A stretch of DNA of 64,000 nucleotides from assembly GCF_002943755.1 (NCBI RefSeq), contig NZ_MQUB01000001.1:186001-250000 (forward strand), given 5' to 3'. Source of the stretch: Aureitalea marina (GTDB taxonomy: Bacteria > Bacteroidota > Bacteroidia > Flavobacteriales > Flavobacteriaceae). A program made the translations under genes and the position numbers. Of the stretch, positions 17,719 through 28,821 are shown in pieces (the first letter of the stretch is position 1; the number at the start of each line of letters is the position of its first letter). A model generated the notes under the pieces. It was given only the letters and a program-made list of their open reading frames with translations. It searched no databases and was not told the DNA's origin.

Positions 17719-18249
17719 ATGGAAGAACAGAATCAACTTTTTACCGTCTCTGTATACACGGAGAACAATGTGGGATTGGTGAACCGGATCTCGGCCATTT
17801 TCCAGAAAAGACATATCAATATCGAAAGCATAAATACCTCGATATCGGAGATCGTAGGTGTCTCCCGTTTTACTATCCTGGTCAATATCACCGAATCCCA
17901 GATGAAGAAGATCATTGGTCAGATCGAAAAACAGATCGAGGTGATCAAAGCCTTCTATCACACAGACGAGGAAACCATTTACCAGGAATCTTGTTTGTTT
18001 AAGATCAAATCGGACCTGCTTTTTGAGGAGAGACAGATCCAGAACATCATTAAGGATAGCAATGCACGGATCGTAACGGTTAACAAGGAGTTCTTCGTAT
18101 TGGAGAAGTCCGGTAGAAGACATGAGGTAGATCTACTCTACCGAGAATTAAGTGCCTTTGGTATCATGCAGTTTGTCCGTTCCGGGCGGATTGCAGTGAC
18201 CAAGGATGAGATGAAAATAACCGAAATGCTGGCAGCATTCACACATTAA
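17719..18249 (+). CDS. ilvN: acetolactate synthase small (regulatory) subunit
   Basis: A 176-residue regulatory subunit. The N-terminal ACT domain ([21 protein letters not shown], then [11 protein letters not shown]) would bind valine or another branched-chain amino acid for feedback inhibition; the C-terminal ALS_ss_C-like half follows ([25 protein letters not shown]). It begins 2 bases after the ilvB stop, which argues that ilvB is meant to be translated to its end. Confidence 0.95.
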   Translation: MEEQNQLFTVSVYTENNVGLVNRISAIFQKRHINIESINTSISEIVGVSRFTILVNITESQMKKIIGQIEKQIEVIKAFYHTDEETIYQESCLFKIKSDLLFEERQIQNIIKDSNARIVTVNKEFFVLEKSGRRHEVDLLYRELSAFGIMQFVRSGRIAVTKDEMKITEMLAAFTH

Positions 18250-18260
18250 TCAAGCAGATC

Positions 18261-19760
18261 ATGGCTAATTATTTCAACACATTAAGTTTAAGAGAACAAC
18301 TGGATCAACTAGGTCGTTGCCGCTTTATGGATCGATCGGAATTCGAATCCGGAACAGCTGCCCTGGACGGCAAAAAGATCGTCATTATTGGCTGTGGTGC
18401 CCAAGGGCTAAATCAGGGTCTCAACATGCGAGATTCCGGACTAAATATTGCATATGCCCTACGGCAGTCTTCTATCGCTCAGAAGCGGGAGTCTTACCAA
18501 AAGGCTACACGGCACGAGTTTGAAGTGGGCAATTTTGAGGAATTGATCCCTCAGGCTGATCTGGTGCTGAATTTAACACCGGATAAACAACACAGTGATG
18601 TGGTAAAGGCTGTGGTACCTCTGATGAAACAGGGATCAACCCTGTCTTATTCGCATGGTTTCAATATAGTGGAGGAAGGTGTTAAGATCCGCGAGGATAT
18701 TACCGTGATCATGGTGGCGCCAAAATGTCCAGGAACCGAAGTAAGAGAAGAGTATAAACGCGGTTTTGGTGTACCTACCCTGATCGCAGTTCATCCGGAA
18801 AACGATCCGGAAGGTAAGGGTTGGGACCAGGCTAAAGCCTATGCCTATGCTACCGGTGGTCACAGAGCGGGGGTGTTGGCCTCTTCTTTTATCGCCGAGG
18901 TAAAGAGTGATCTGATGGGAGAGCAAACCATCTTATGTGGAGTACTGCAAACGGGATCTATTTTGTGCTTTGACAAAATGGTCCAACAGGGCGTAGACCC
19001 GGCATATGCGTCTCGCCTGATCCAATTTGGTTGGGAGACCCTGACCGAGGCCTTGAAACACGGAGGGATCACCCATATGATGAACCGCTTATCCAACCCG
19101 GCCAAGATCAGAGCTTACCAGCTTTCGGAAGAATTGAAAGTCCTTTGGACGCCACTTTTCCAAAAGCATATGGACGATATCATGTCCGGTCACTTCTCTG
19201 AGACCATGATGGCAGATTGGGCCAAGGACGATGCGGATCTACTGAAATGGCGTGCTGCAACCGCCGAAACTGCTTTTGAAAAGACCGAACCAACAGCCGA
19301 TCACATCAGCGAGCAAACCTACTTTGATCATGGGACCCTCATGGCTGCTTTTATCCGGGCAGGCGTGGAGCTGGCCTTCGACACTATGGTTGCCTCTGGT
19401 ATCATCGAGGAATCGGCCTACTATGAGTCCTTGCACGAATTACCCCTGATCGCCAATACGGTGGCGCGCAAGAAATTATACGAAATGAATCGTATCATTT
19501 CCGATACGGCGGAGTACGGTTGTTATCTCTTTGACCATGCCTGTAAACCTCTGATGACGGAATTTATGAAGCAAGTTCAGCCTAACGATATTGGTCGTGA
19601 TTTTACAGATGGTCAGGGAGTAGAAAACACAGACTTGATCGCGGTTAATGAAGCAATCGCGGCACACCCTATCGAGCAAGTGGGGCATACACTGCGTGCA
19701 GCTATGACCGCTATGAAGGCGATACATCAACACCCACCCAAGGAGTCTGTTTTAGCATGA
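18261..19760 (+). CDS. ilvC: ketol-acid reductoisomerase (long, class II form)
   Basis: NADPH-dependent second enzyme of Ile/Val synthesis. At 499 residues it is the long, enterobacterial-type form with a duplicated C-terminal knot domain rather than the 330-residue class I form. The nucleotide-binding [17 protein letters not shown], the catalytic region ([16 protein letters not shown]) and [15 protein letters not shown] are present. The stop overlaps the ilvA start as ATGA, implying translational coupling. Confidence 0.97.
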   Translation: MANYFNTLSLREQLDQLGRCRFMDRSEFESGTAALDGKKIVIIGCGAQGLNQGLNMRDSGLNIAYALRQSSIAQKRESYQKATRHEFEVGNFEELIPQADLVLNLTPDKQHSDVVKAVVPLMKQGSTLSYSHGFNIVEEGVKIREDITVIMVAPKCPGTEVREEYKRGFGVPTLIAVHPENDPEGKGWDQAKAYAYATGGHRAGVLASSFIAEVKSDLMGEQTILCGVLQTGSILCFDKMVQQGVDPAYASRLIQFGWETLTEALKHGGITHMMNRLSNPAKIRAYQLSEELKVLWTPLFQKHMDDIMSGHFSETMMADWAKDDADLLKWRAATAETAFEKTEPTADHISEQTYFDHGTLMAAFIRAGVELAFDTMVASGIIEESAYYESLHELPLIANTVARKKLYEMNRIISDTAEYGCYLFDHACKPLMTEFMKQVQPNDIGRDFTDGQGVENTDLIAVNEAIAAHPIEQVGHTLRAAMTAMKAIHQHPPKESVLA

Positions 19761-21025
19761 GCATAGGTCCTACCACCGTTTACATACCATCCATGGAGGC
19801 AATCAAACGGACTGCCGAACGGTTGGCCCCGGTGGTACATCGGACGCCCTACACCTTCCACAGCAGACTGTCCAAGGAATACGATTGCGAGGTCTATGTA
19901 AAACGCGAGGACCTTCAGCGGGTGCGTTCCTATAAATTGAGAGGAGCCTATAATCGCATCAGTCAATTGGACCAGGAAGAATCTCTAAGGGGTGTTGTCT
20001 GCGCCAGTGCGGGGAATCACGCCCAAGGTGTGGCCCTCTCCTGTAAACTATTGAATATTTCGGGCATTATTTATATGCCGGTCCCAACGCCAGCGCAAAA
20101 GATCGAGCAGGTGGGTATGTTTGGCCAGTCTCAGGTTGAAGTACGGCTGGTTGGGGATAGTTTTGATGACGCCTATCACGCGGCTTTACTAGAATCCGAG
20201 GAAACAGGAAGGACCTTTATCCATCCCTTCGACGACCAGAAGGTCATTGAAGGTCAGGCAACGGTAGGCCTGGAGATACTGGAGCAATCTGGGGAACCGC
20301 TGGATTTCCTTTTTCTGCCGGTTGGCGGGGGCGGACTTGCAGCCGGAGTCAGTTCTGTCTTTCGGTCTAATTCTTCTTCTACACGGCTTATAGGTGTTGA
20401 ACCGGCCGGAGCTCCTTCCTTCACCAGTTCCGTGGAGCAGGGAAAGCGGGTAGCACTAGAGCACATTGAGAAGTTCGTAGATGGAGCTGCGGTAAAACGG
20501 ATGGGAGAATTGACCTTGGAAATTTGCAGGTTGAATAAAGTTGAGCCCGCAACGGTCAGGGAAGGTGCTGTTTGCCAAACCATACTGGAGTTCTACAATA
20601 AGGATGCCTGTGTGGTAGAACCGGCCGGAGCTATGAGCCTGACTGTTTTAGAACAGTATCGGGAAGCGATCAAAGGTAAGCGAGTGGCCTGTGTGATCAG
20701 TGGCGGGAACAACGACATTACCAGAACCAGTGAGATCAAAGAAAGGGCATTATTAGAGTCCTCTCTTAAGCATTATTTCATCGTCCGATTTCCGCAAAGG
20801 GCCGGTGCATTGAAGGAATTTGTGGCTGAGGTTTTAGGACCCGATGATGATATTACACACTTTGAATATACTAAGAAGACCAATCGGGAGAATGGGTCGG
20901 CAGTTGTGGGAATCGAATTAAAGCATTCTTCGGATCTACAACCCCTTATCCAAAAAATGAAAGAGCGAAGCTTTTTCGGTGATTACCTGAATGATAAGCC
21001 GGAATTGTTCCAGTTTTTGGTCTGA
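19757..21025 (+). CDS. ilvA: threonine ammonia-lyase (biosynthetic)
   Basis: Deaminates threonine to 2-oxobutanoate, the first step of isoleucine synthesis. The 422-residue PLP enzyme has the Schiff-base Lys in [13 protein letters not shown], the Gly-rich phosphate loop ([11 protein letters not shown]), and [12 protein letters not shown]-terminal regulatory domain of about 90 residues ([22 protein letters not shown]...) is present, shorter than in E. coli IlvA, as in CimA/IlvA forms with a single ACT-like domain. It is coupled to ilvC by a 4-base overlap and is followed after 47 bases by thrA, whose product leads to its substrate. Confidence 0.96.
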   Translation: MSIGPTTVYIPSMEAIKRTAERLAPVVHRTPYTFHSRLSKEYDCEVYVKREDLQRVRSYKLRGAYNRISQLDQEESLRGVVCASAGNHAQGVALSCKLLNISGIIYMPVPTPAQKIEQVGMFGQSQVEVRLVGDSFDDAYHAALLESEETGRTFIHPFDDQKVIEGQATVGLEILEQSGEPLDFLFLPVGGGGLAAGVSSVFRSNSSSTRLIGVEPAGAPSFTSSVEQGKRVALEHIEKFVDGAAVKRMGELTLEICRLNKVEPATVREGAVCQTILEFYNKDACVVEPAGAMSLTVLEQYREAIKGKRVACVISGGNNDITRTSEIKERALLESSLKHYFIVRFPQRAGALKEFVAEVLGPDDDITHFEYTKKTNRENGSAVVGIELKHSSDLQPLIQKMKERSFFGDYLNDKPELFQFLV

Positions 21026-21072
21026 TTTGTAGGAAATTATAACTATACTAGCATTCCCTAAACAACTAACCC

Positions 21073-23511
21073 GTGAAAGTCCTCAAGTTTGGAGGTACTT
21101 CAGTAGCCTCCCATCAGTCCATATCGGCTGTTATTCGAAATTTATTATCTCAAAGCTCATCGGGCCCCGTCATAGCGGTGGTGTCTGCATTGGGTGGAGT
21201 GACCGACCTGCTGCAGCAGGCGGGCGAACAAGCCGTTAACCAAGACCAGTCCTACAAGACAACATTGGCCCAGATCCGTGAACGCCACCTTGAGGTGGTA
21301 CACGAATTTGATCTGAGCAAACAAGACGAAAAAGACATTACAGCCATTTTGGACCTCTTGGACCTGATTGTCCTTGGGCTCTTCGCCATAGGTGAATTCT
21401 CTGTGATGAGTCGCGATAAAGTGCTCAGTTTTGGTGAATGGATGTCGTCCATCATTATCTCTAAGGCCCTGGCCAAGCAGTCCTCGAATTCCCAATGGGC
21501 AGATAGCCGAGAACTGATCGTTACCGACGAACAGTTTACCTGCGCTGGCTTGTTGATCGATGAAACTAAGATCAGAGTCAGGGAGTACTTTAAGAAGAAC
21601 CAGGCAGCCATAACCATTATGCCCGGTTTCATCTCACGTAGCCGAAGTGGTTACATCACCACTCTAGGCAGAGGAGGTTCGGATTATACAGCTGCTATAG
21701 TTGCAGCCTCCCTGGAGGCCGAAGAACTTCAGATATGGACCGATGTTTCCGGGATGTATACAGCCCATCCGAAGTGGGTGAAGCAGGCGTTTCCCATTGA
21801 GGAATTATCCTATCAGGAAGCCATGGAGTTGTCTCATTTTGGAGCCAAGGTCATTTATCCGCCTACCGTACAGCCGGCTTTGCAGAAACAGATTCCTATT
21901 CGAGTGAAGAATACCTTCGCCCCAGAGGATCAAGGTACGCTCATTTCGGCTAAGGTGAATAATGACAGGGGGATCATTAAAGGGATAAGTCACTTGCCGG
22001 ATATAGCCCTGATCACCTTGGAGGGCAATGGTATGGTCGGTATCCCGGGTTTTTCAAAAAGACTCTTCGAAACCCTCTCCCTCAATAAGATCAATGTAGT
22101 AATGATCACTCAGGCATCCTCAGAGCATTCCATTTGTGTCGGTATTCAACGCGAAGAATGCGAGCGGGCCAGGCAAGTCATCGACGGGGAATTCGCTTAC
22201 GAGATCTCTCTTGAAAAGATCAACCCTATACTGGTAGAGGTCGATCTATGCATCGTTGCGGTGATCGGAGACAACATTAAGGGTCACCAGGGAGTGAGTG
22301 GTAAGATGTTTAGCGCATTAGGCCAGAATAATGTCAATATTAGGGCCATTGCCCAAGGGGCTTCAGAGCGGAATATTTCGGCAGTCATTGACAGCCGTGA
22401 TGTAAAGAAGGCGGTCAATACCTTACACAATTCATTTTTCGAGAAACAGGTCAATCGGCTCAATCTTTTCATTAAAGGTGTAGGTAATGTGGGCGGGATC
22501 CTACTGGAACAGATCCGGCAGCAACGAGATCATTTGCTCAATGAATTATTGGTCGATGTGCGGGTTTGCGGAATATCCAACTCCCGTACTATGGTCTTCT
22601 CAGAGACGGGAATAGACCTGGACAATTGGCAGGAGGAATTGGCTTCCGGGGAAACTCAAGAGTTCGATTCCTGGATGAATCGGATCATTGAAATGAATCT
22701 GCGCAATAGTGTTTTTCTGGATGTAACGGCTAGTGAGGAAGTGGCAATGAGCTATTCCAACTATTTGCGGAAGAGCATAGCCGTTGTGGCCTGTAACAAA
22801 ATTGCTTGTTCATCAGCTTATCACAATTATAGAGAATTAAAATCCCTGGCCAGGGAATATCATGCTCCATTTTTATTTGAGACCAATGTCGGTGCAGGTC
22901 TACCGGTGATCAATACCTTAAAGAATCTGATCAATTCCGGAGACCGTATACGGTCTATACAGGCCGTGCTGTCCGGTAGTCTTAACTTCATCTTCAATCA
23001 TTTGGATGCCACCAATTCCTTCCACGACATTGTGTTGCAGGCTCAGCAAGAAGGGTATACCGAACCCGACCCGCGAATCGACCTGAGTGGAGTAGATGTG
23101 ATGAGAAAGATCCTAATACTTATTCGGGAAAGTGGTGTGCCGATGGAATTGGAGGATATCGGCAACGAGTCCTTTTTGCCGAATGCGGTTGATCAAGCCG
23201 GATCGGTTGACGAATTTTTTGCTCTTCTGCAGAAAGAAGATGCTTTTTTTACTGAACGTTTTGTCGATGCCCAGAAGAAGGGTTGCAAGCTCAAATACGT
23301 GGCCGAGTTTACAGATGGAAAGGCCAAGGTTGGATTGAAAGAGATCCGGGAAGGCCATCCCTTTTACAACTTGGAGGGCAAGGACAATATTGTCTTGTTC
23401 TACACTGACAGATATAGTGAACAACCGTTGATCATCAAGGGTGCCGGAGCAGGATCTGAAGTTACTGCATCAGGGCTCTTCGGGGATGTGATCTCACTGG
23501 CTAAAAACTGA
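21073..23511 (+). CDS. thrA: bifunctional aspartokinase / homoserine dehydrogenase
   Basis: Catalyses the first and third steps of the aspartate family. The 812-residue protein starts at GTG 21073 (MKVLKFGGTSVAS, the kinase signature). The kinase domain has TLGRGGSDYTAAIVAASL; two ACT-type segments follow (ISLITLEGNGMVGIPGFSKRLF region and NVNIRAIAQGASERNISAV); then the NAD(P)-binding fold (VGNVGGILLEQI) and the dehydrogenase signature (FETNVGAGLPVINTLKNLI). It begins a thrA-thrB-thrC operon with 3- and 2-base gaps. A second, stand-alone homoserine dehydrogenase is at 33041 in the methionine cluster, so this copy probably serves threonine and isoleucine. Confidence 0.97.
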   Translation: MKVLKFGGTSVASHQSISAVIRNLLSQSSSGPVIAVVSALGGVTDLLQQAGEQAVNQDQSYKTTLAQIRERHLEVVHEFDLSKQDEKDITAILDLLDLIVLGLFAIGEFSVMSRDKVLSFGEWMSSIIISKALAKQSSNSQWADSRELIVTDEQFTCAGLLIDETKIRVREYFKKNQAAITIMPGFISRSRSGYITTLGRGGSDYTAAIVAASLEAEELQIWTDVSGMYTAHPKWVKQAFPIEELSYQEAMELSHFGAKVIYPPTVQPALQKQIPIRVKNTFAPEDQGTLISAKVNNDRGIIKGISHLPDIALITLEGNGMVGIPGFSKRLFETLSLNKINVVMITQASSEHSICVGIQREECERARQVIDGEFAYEISLEKINPILVEVDLCIVAVIGDNIKGHQGVSGKMFSALGQNNVNIRAIAQGASERNISAVIDSRDVKKAVNTLHNSFFEKQVNRLNLFIKGVGNVGGILLEQIRQQRDHLLNELLVDVRVCGISNSRTMVFSETGIDLDNWQEELASGETQEFDSWMNRIIEMNLRNSVFLDVTASEEVAMSYSNYLRKSIAVVACNKIACSSAYHNYRELKSLAREYHAPFLFETNVGAGLPVINTLKNLINSGDRIRSIQAVLSGSLNFIFNHLDATNSFHDIVLQAQQEGYTEPDPRIDLSGVDVMRKILILIRESGVPMELEDIGNESFLPNAVDQAGSVDEFFALLQKEDAFFTERFVDAQKKGCKLKYVAEFTDGKAKVGLKEIREGHPFYNLEGKDNIVLFYTDRYSEQPLIIKGAGAGSEVTASGLFGDVISLAKN

Positions 23512-23514
23512 TGT

Positions 23515-24438
23515 ATGGACAAGGTCAAGGTCTTCTCTCCGGCTACGATTGCCAATGTTTCCTGTGGGTTTGACACCTTGGGTGTGGCTCTGGACGACCT
23601 GGGAGACGAGATGACTCTGACTAAAAGAACCGACAATCAGCTCGTTATTACCTCCATTCAAGGAGCCGACCTACCCACTGATCCGGACCGCAATGTTGTC
23701 AGCTGGGTGATCGGGAAGATCCTCAAAGATATCAACACTGGAACGGGAGTAGATATTGAAATAAAAAAAGGTTTTAAACCCGGAAGTGGTTTGGGTAGCA
23801 GCGCTGCCAGTGGTGCTGGTGCAGCTTTTGCAGTTAATGAACTTTTGGGAAGACCATTAAAGACCAATCAGCTCATTGCCTATGCCAGGGAAGGGGAGAG
23901 ATTGGTCAGTGGAGCTCCTATAGCAGACAATGTCTCTGCAGCCTTACTGGGTGGTTTCATCTTGGTTAGGTCCTATGAACCGTTGGAGGTTATTTCGCTG
24001 CCGGTTCCGGACAATTTGGCTGTAGCGGTGATTCACCCGCAGATAGAGATCCAAACTGCAGCAGCCAGGGATATATTACCGGATCAGATCAGCATGAGCT
24101 CTGCCATTACCCAATGGGCCAATCTGGGCGGGCTAGTCTCTGCTCTCTACGAGGGTGATCTACCCCTCTTTGGGCGATCCCTTCGAGATGTGGTAGTAGA
24201 ACCGCACAGAAAGAAATTGATCCCCGGCTTCGACCAACTTAAAGAAGTTGTTATGGACCATCACGCTCTGGGATTCGGAATATCTGGTTCCGGGCCGTCG
24301 CTCTTTGCTTTCTGTGAAGGGATGAGCAAAGCCCGAGAACTAACTCAATTAATGCAACAGGAATACGTCCATACGGGAATTGAAGCCAAGGTGTATGCCT
24401 CGGTCATCTCCAAACTGGGCTGCAGATTGATCGATTAG
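23515..24438 (+). CDS. thrB: homoserine kinase
   Basis: GHMP-family kinase that makes O-phosphohomoserine. The 307-residue protein has the ATP-binding GHMP motif (PGSGLGSSAASGAGAAFAVN), the N-terminal SPATIANVSCGFDTLGVAL and the C-terminal GFGISGSGPSLFAFC. It starts 3 bases after the thrA stop. Confidence 0.97.
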   Translation: MDKVKVFSPATIANVSCGFDTLGVALDDLGDEMTLTKRTDNQLVITSIQGADLPTDPDRNVVSWVIGKILKDINTGTGVDIEIKKGFKPGSGLGSSAASGAGAAFAVNELLGRPLKTNQLIAYAREGERLVSGAPIADNVSAALLGGFILVRSYEPLEVISLPVPDNLAVAVIHPQIEIQTAAARDILPDQISMSSAITQWANLGGLVSALYEGDLPLFGRSLRDVVVEPHRKKLIPGFDQLKEVVMDHHALGFGISGSGPSLFAFCEGMSKARELTQLMQQEYVHTGIEAKVYASVISKLGCRLID

Positions 24439-24440
24439 CT

Positions 24441-25736
24441 ATGAATTACATCAGTTTGAACAAGAAGGCCGGTGCGGTCAGTTTCCGAGAAGCTGTGGTT
24501 AGGGGTCTGGCTCCGGACAAAGGCTTGTATTACCCGGAGAATATACCAATGCTATCTGAAGAGTTACTCAGTAATTTCAATAATCTATCCGATCAGGAAC
24601 TAGCATTGAATGCGATCCGGCCATTTATAGGGGACGAAATTCCGGCTACTCGCCTTTCCACTATAGTTAATGAGACCTTGAGCTTTCCATTTCCAGTAAA
24701 GCAAGTGGAGGAAGCAATCTCTGTTTTGGAACTCTATCATGGACCCACTTTGGCTTTTAAGGATGTAGGTGCCCGGTTTATGGCGCGCTGCCTGGGGTTC
24801 TTTAATGAAACTTCGGGAGATGAAAAGATCACTGTCTTAGTCGCAACCTCGGGTGATACTGGAGGAGCCGTAGCCGATGGATTCTTCGGTGTGGAAGGAG
24901 TGGAAGTGGTCATTCTGTATCCCAAGGGCAAGGTCAGTGAGATACAGGAAAAGCAATTAACAACCCACGGCGGAAATATACGTGCCCTGGAGGTGGATGG
25001 AACCTTTGACGATTGCCAGGCCATGGTCAAACAGGCCTTTCTGGATGCTGAGATCCTGGAGAAAAGACCCATGACTTCGGCTAATTCCATCAATGTGGCT
25101 CGTTGGATGCCTCAGATGTTCTATTATCTCTCTGCGGTGCGCCAGATGGGAAGTTCTGATAAGATCGTCTTTTCCGTACCCAGTGGAAATTATGGAAACA
25201 TCTGTGCAGGCATGCTGGCTACGAAGATGGGATTACCCATACACCATTTCATCACCGGTACAAATGCCAACAAGGTAGTCCCGGATTACCTATCCGGAGG
25301 CATATATTATCCAAAACCATCGGTGGCCACTATTTCCAATGCCATGGATGTAGGGGATCCCAGTAATTTTATTCGGATCAGGGCGCTTTATGATTTTGAT
25401 GAAGATCTGCTCAAAAGTTGGATGAGCGGATACTCCTTCAATGATGAGCAAACTTTGCAAGCAATTCGTAAACTCTACGAAGCTGAAGAATACCTGATGG
25501 AACCGCATGGAGCCATTGGATATTTGGCCTTGAAGTCCTTCTTAAATGGATTGAAGGAGACGGTTCAAGGCGTCTTCCTGGAAACTGCACATCCGGTCAA
25601 ATTCCTAGATGTGATGCCCAAAGAGCTTGTCGAAAAGATCGAGATTCCTGCACCAATAAAACAGCTGATTCAGAAGCCTGCACACAAAACCGGTATATCC
25701 AGTTATGCAGATTTAAAGTCCATTCTGCTGGATTAA
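24441..25736 (+). CDS. thrC: threonine synthase
   Basis: PLP enzyme that converts O-phosphohomoserine to threonine. The 431-residue protein has the PLP Lys in GPTLAFKDVGARFMAR, the phosphate-binding ATSGDTGGAVADGF, and VPSGNYGNICAG. It starts 2 bases after thrB and ends with a 4-base tail overlap with leuB on the other strand. Length and motifs match the E. coli-type enzyme. Confidence 0.97.
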   Translation: MNYISLNKKAGAVSFREAVVRGLAPDKGLYYPENIPMLSEELLSNFNNLSDQELALNAIRPFIGDEIPATRLSTIVNETLSFPFPVKQVEEAISVLELYHGPTLAFKDVGARFMARCLGFFNETSGDEKITVLVATSGDTGGAVADGFFGVEGVEVVILYPKGKVSEIQEKQLTTHGGNIRALEVDGTFDDCQAMVKQAFLDAEILEKRPMTSANSINVARWMPQMFYYLSAVRQMGSSDKIVFSVPSGNYGNICAGMLATKMGLPIHHFITGTNANKVVPDYLSGGIYYPKPSVATISNAMDVGDPSNFIRIRALYDFDEDLLKSWMSGYSFNDEQTLQAIRKLYEAEEYLMEPHGAIGYLALKSFLNGLKETVQGVFLETAHPVKFLDVMPKELVEKIEIPAPIKQLIQKPAHKTGISSYADLKSILLD

Positions 25737-26851
25737 ATGATGGTGGACTGACCTAAGTGAATGTTGGCGTAGTTCAGGTTGGTCTCGTCCGGGTTGGTGA
25801 TAAAGTCTTCTATGAAGTCTCCAACCTGTCGCGTACTGATCCTGTTTCCGTTCTTGTTGAGGTCTGGAGTCGTGATATCCAGTTCCAGTGATTTATCTAC
25901 CGCATCCCTTATCCGCTGGGCTTCTTCCGTCAGGTTAAAATGATCCAACATCATGGCCGCAGAAAGTATGGACGCAATTGGATTGGCTATGCCTTTTCCT
26001 TTTCCCTGGGGGAAAGAACCATGTATGGGTTCAAACAAGGCAAACTGCTCTCCAACAGAGGCTGAGGCCAGTAAACCGATAGAACCTCCAATTACTGAGG
26101 CTTCATCGCTGATGATGTCCCCAAACATGTTTTCTGTAAGGATGACATCAAACTGTCCGGGGTTTAGTATCAGTTGCATGGCGGCATTATCCACGAATAG
26201 AAAATCCAATTCAACATCTGGATATTGACTACCCATTTCAGTGACCACCTTGCGCCAAAGTCGCGAGCTTTCCAGGACGTTAGCTTTGTCTACTAGGGTG
26301 AGTTTATTGTCTCTTTGACGAGCTGCCTTAAAAGCGAGATGTGCAATGCGTTCGATCTCTTCACGGGAGTAGGCGCATAGATCAGAAGCGTAGTTTCCGT
26401 CTTCGCTCAATTGTTTTTCCCCGAAGTAGATTCCGCCGGTCAGTTCCCGATATATGCTGATGTCCGTACCGGCTATCTTTTCCTCCTTAAGTGGAGACGC
26501 ATCCAACAAACTATCGTATGCTTTTACTGGTCTGATGTTGGCGAAGAGTCCAAGGGACTTTCTTAGCTTCAATAGGCCTTGCTCTGGTCTTACAGGGGCT
26601 TCTGGGTCGTTGTCATATTTGGGGTCACCGATGGCACCAAACAGAACTGCGTCAGTATTCTTGCATAGTTCCAGGGTTTTCTCGGGTAATGGACTCCCAG
26701 TCTCGTCTATAGCAACAGCCCCAACCGGAGCCGATTCAAAAATAAAGGTGTGCTCAAATTCTGTGGCAATGGCCTTGAGGGCCTTAACAGATTCTGCTGT
26801 CACCTCCGGTCCGATGCCATCTCCTGGTAATAATGCGATGTTCAGTTTCAT
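25733..26851 (-). CDS. leuB: 3-isopropylmalate dehydrogenase
   Basis: NAD-dependent oxidative decarboxylation in leucine synthesis. The 372-residue protein has LLPGDGIGPEV at the N-terminus, GAIGDPKYDNDPEAPVRPEQGLLKLRKSLG (key residues for substrate and NAD), and the signature NMFGDIISDEASVIGGSIGLL. Last gene of the leuA-leuC-leuD-leuB operon, 1 base after leuD. Confidence 0.97.
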   Translation of the reverse strand: MKLNIALLPGDGIGPEVTAESVKALKAIATEFEHTFIFESAPVGAVAIDETGSPLPEKTLELCKNTDAVLFGAIGDPKYDNDPEAPVRPEQGLLKLRKSLGLFANIRPVKAYDSLLDASPLKEEKIAGTDISIYRELTGGIYFGEKQLSEDGNYASDLCAYSREEIERIAHLAFKAARQRDNKLTLVDKANVLESSRLWRKVVTEMGSQYPDVELDFLFVDNAAMQLILNPGQFDVILTENMFGDIISDEASVIGGSIGLLASASVGEQFALFEPIHGSFPQGKGKGIANPIASILSAAMMLDHFNLTEEAQRIRDAVDKSLELDITTPDLNKNGNRISTRQVGDFIEDFITNPDETNLNYANIHLGQSTII

Positions 26852-26852
26852 A

Positions 26853-27440
26853 CTAGTACTTTTTGGTTTCGAAGGCCTCGATTTTATCCTTCTTACTGAT
26901 CAGGAAGTCGATGTCGTCATATCCGTTGATCAGACACATTTTCTTGTATGGATCAATTTCAAAATTGATCTGCAGTGTTTTATCCTCCGTCCTCAAAAGT
27001 TGTTTCTCAAGATCGACCACCAATTGGGTAGAAGGATCTTGTTTTACAGCGTCAAAAAGACGCTCCAGGAATTCCGGACTAACCTGTATAGGTAACAGGC
27101 CGTTGTTCAAGGAGTTGCCCTTGAATATATCCGCAAAATAAGAGGAAATCACCACTTTGAAGCCATAGCCAACTAAGGCCCAGGCAGCATGTTCCCTGCT
27201 GGAACCACAACCAAAGTTGTCTCCGGCAACCAGGATCTGACCGTCATAGGTCGAATCGTTCAGGGGGAAACCGGGAATTGGCTGATCTTCTCCGTCGTAT
27301 CTCCAATCGCGAAAGACATTATCACCAAAGCCTTTTTTGTCCGTTGCCTTAAGGAATCGGGCCGGAATGATCTGGTCCGTATCCACATTGTCCACGGCAA
27401 GGGGAACAGCTCTCGATATAAGTCGATCAAATTTTTCCAT
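26853..27440 (-). CDS. leuD: 3-isopropylmalate dehydratase small subunit
   Basis: Small swivel subunit of isopropylmalate isomerase. The 195-residue protein has the conserved [13 protein letters not shown] and [15 protein letters not shown] motifs. Sits between leuC (1 base upstream) and leuB. Confidence 0.97.
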   Translation of the reverse strand: MEKFDRLISRAVPLAVDNVDTDQIIPARFLKATDKKGFGDNVFRDWRYDGEDQPIPGFPLNDSTYDGQILVAGDNFGCGSSREHAAWALVGYGFKVVISSYFADIFKGNSLNNGLLPIQVSPEFLERLFDAVKQDPSTQLVVDLEKQLLRTEDKTLQINFEIDPYKKMCLINGYDDIDFLISKKDKIEAFETKKY

Positions 27441-27441
27441 G

Positions 27442-28821
27442 CTAATTCAATTGTTTACTAACATCCACTATCTTTCCTTCGATGGCTGTTGCAGCTGCTA
27501 CCAGTGGACTAGCCAGGATGGTTCGCGCGCCCTGCCCCTGACGCCCTTCAAAATTCCGATTGGAAGTGGAAACGCAATATTCTCCTTGAGGTATCTTATC
27601 ATCGTTCATGGCCAGGCAAGCAGAGCATCCCGGTTGCCTGATCTCGAATCCGGCTTCGGTAAAGATATCCCGAAGTCCCTCACGATCGATCTGTGACTCG
27701 ACCTGCTTACTGCCGGGCACCAGCCAGGCCGTTACATTGTCAGCCTTTCTTTTTCCTTTGATATAATCCGCAGCCACTCGAAAGTCTTCTATACGGGAGT
27801 TGGTGCAACTACCGATGAAGACAAAATTGATTGGCATTTCCATCAAATTACTGCCTGCCTCCAAGCCCATATAATCCAAGGACTTCTTAAAGGAAGCATC
27901 ATCGGAATTGGGTATGAGTTCACCTAATCCCATTCCCATGCCGGGATTGGTACCGTAAGTGATCATGGGTTTGATGTCTGCAGCATCAAAATGAAATTCT
28001 TTGTCAAAACTTGCCCCGCTATCTGTGGGCAAAGATTTCCAATAGGCCAGTTTGGCTTCCCATTCTTCTCCTTTGGGAGCGTAGGGACGACCCTGCATAT
28101 AATCGAAAGTGGTTTGGTCCGGGGCGATCATTCCCCCGCGTGCCCCCATTTCGATACTCATATTGCAAACGGTCATACGGCCTTCCATGCTCATCTTCTC
28201 AAAGACATCTCCGGCATACTCGCAGAAATAACCGGTTCCGGCATTGGTCCCGATCTGTGAGATGATGTACAGGATGACATCTTTAGGCAATACGCCAGGA
28301 GCCAGATCGCCATTTACCGTTACTCGCATGCTTTTCGGCTTGGTCAGAAGTAGACATTGGCTGGCAAATACCTGGGCTACCTGACTGGTTCCTATCCCAA
28401 AGGCAATAGCCCCAAACGCACCGTGAGTGGACGTATGGGAATCTCCACAGACCATCGTCTTCCCGGGTTGAGTGATCCCTTGCTCCGGAGCCATAACATG
28501 AACGATGCCGTTATTCATGTGCCCTAATTCGAAGAGGCTGATACCGTGTTTCTCGCAGTTTTCACTAAGCTGTTGAAGTTGCTTACGCGAAAGCGGATCC
28601 TCAACCGGTAAATGCTGGTTCAGGGTAGGGGTATTGTGATCTGCAGTGGCAAAGATCTGATCGGGTCTGAAGATGGGTATAGCGCGCTCTTCCAGTTCCT
28701 GGAAGGCTTGTGGGCTGGTTACTTCATGGATCAAATGGGTATCGATATACAAAACTTGTGGCCCATCCGTTACCGAATCGACCACATGTGAGTCCCATAC
28801 CTTATCAAAGAGTGTTTTCAA
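27442..28821 (-). CDS. leuC: 3-isopropylmalate dehydratase large subunit
   Basis: Aconitase-family subunit carrying a 4Fe-4S cluster. The 459-residue protein has the cluster cysteines in [14 protein letters not shown] and [12 protein letters not shown], the substrate loop [20 protein letters not shown], and full family length. Its start overlaps the leuA stop by 4 bases. Confidence 0.97.
   Translation of the reverse strand: MKTLFDKVWDSHVVDSVTDGPQVLYIDTHLIHEVTSPQAFQELEERAIPIFRPDQIFATADHNTPTLNQHLPVEDPLSRKQLQQLSENCEKHGISLFELGHMNNGIVHVMAPEQGITQPGKTMVCGDSHTSTHGAFGAIAFGIGTSQVAQVFASQCLLLTKPKSMRVTVNGDLAPGVLPKDVILYIISQIGTNAGTGYFCEYAGDVFEKMSMEGRMTVCNMSIEMGARGGMIAPDQTTFDYMQGRPYAPKGEEWEAKLAYWKSLPTDSGASFDKEFHFDAADIKPMITYGTNPGMGMGLGELIPNSDDASFKKSLDYMGLEAGSNLMEMPINFVFIGSCTNSRIEDFRVAADYIKGKRKADNVTAWLVPGSKQVESQIDREGLRDIFTEAGFEIRQPGCSACLAMNDDKIPQGEYCVSTSNRNFEGRQGQGARTILASPLVAAATAIEGKIVDVSKQLN

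Noticed and set aside
21026-21072. Thr/Ile leader peptide in front of thrA
   Set aside because: The 47 bases after ilvA hold neither a Thr-rich frame nor a hairpin.
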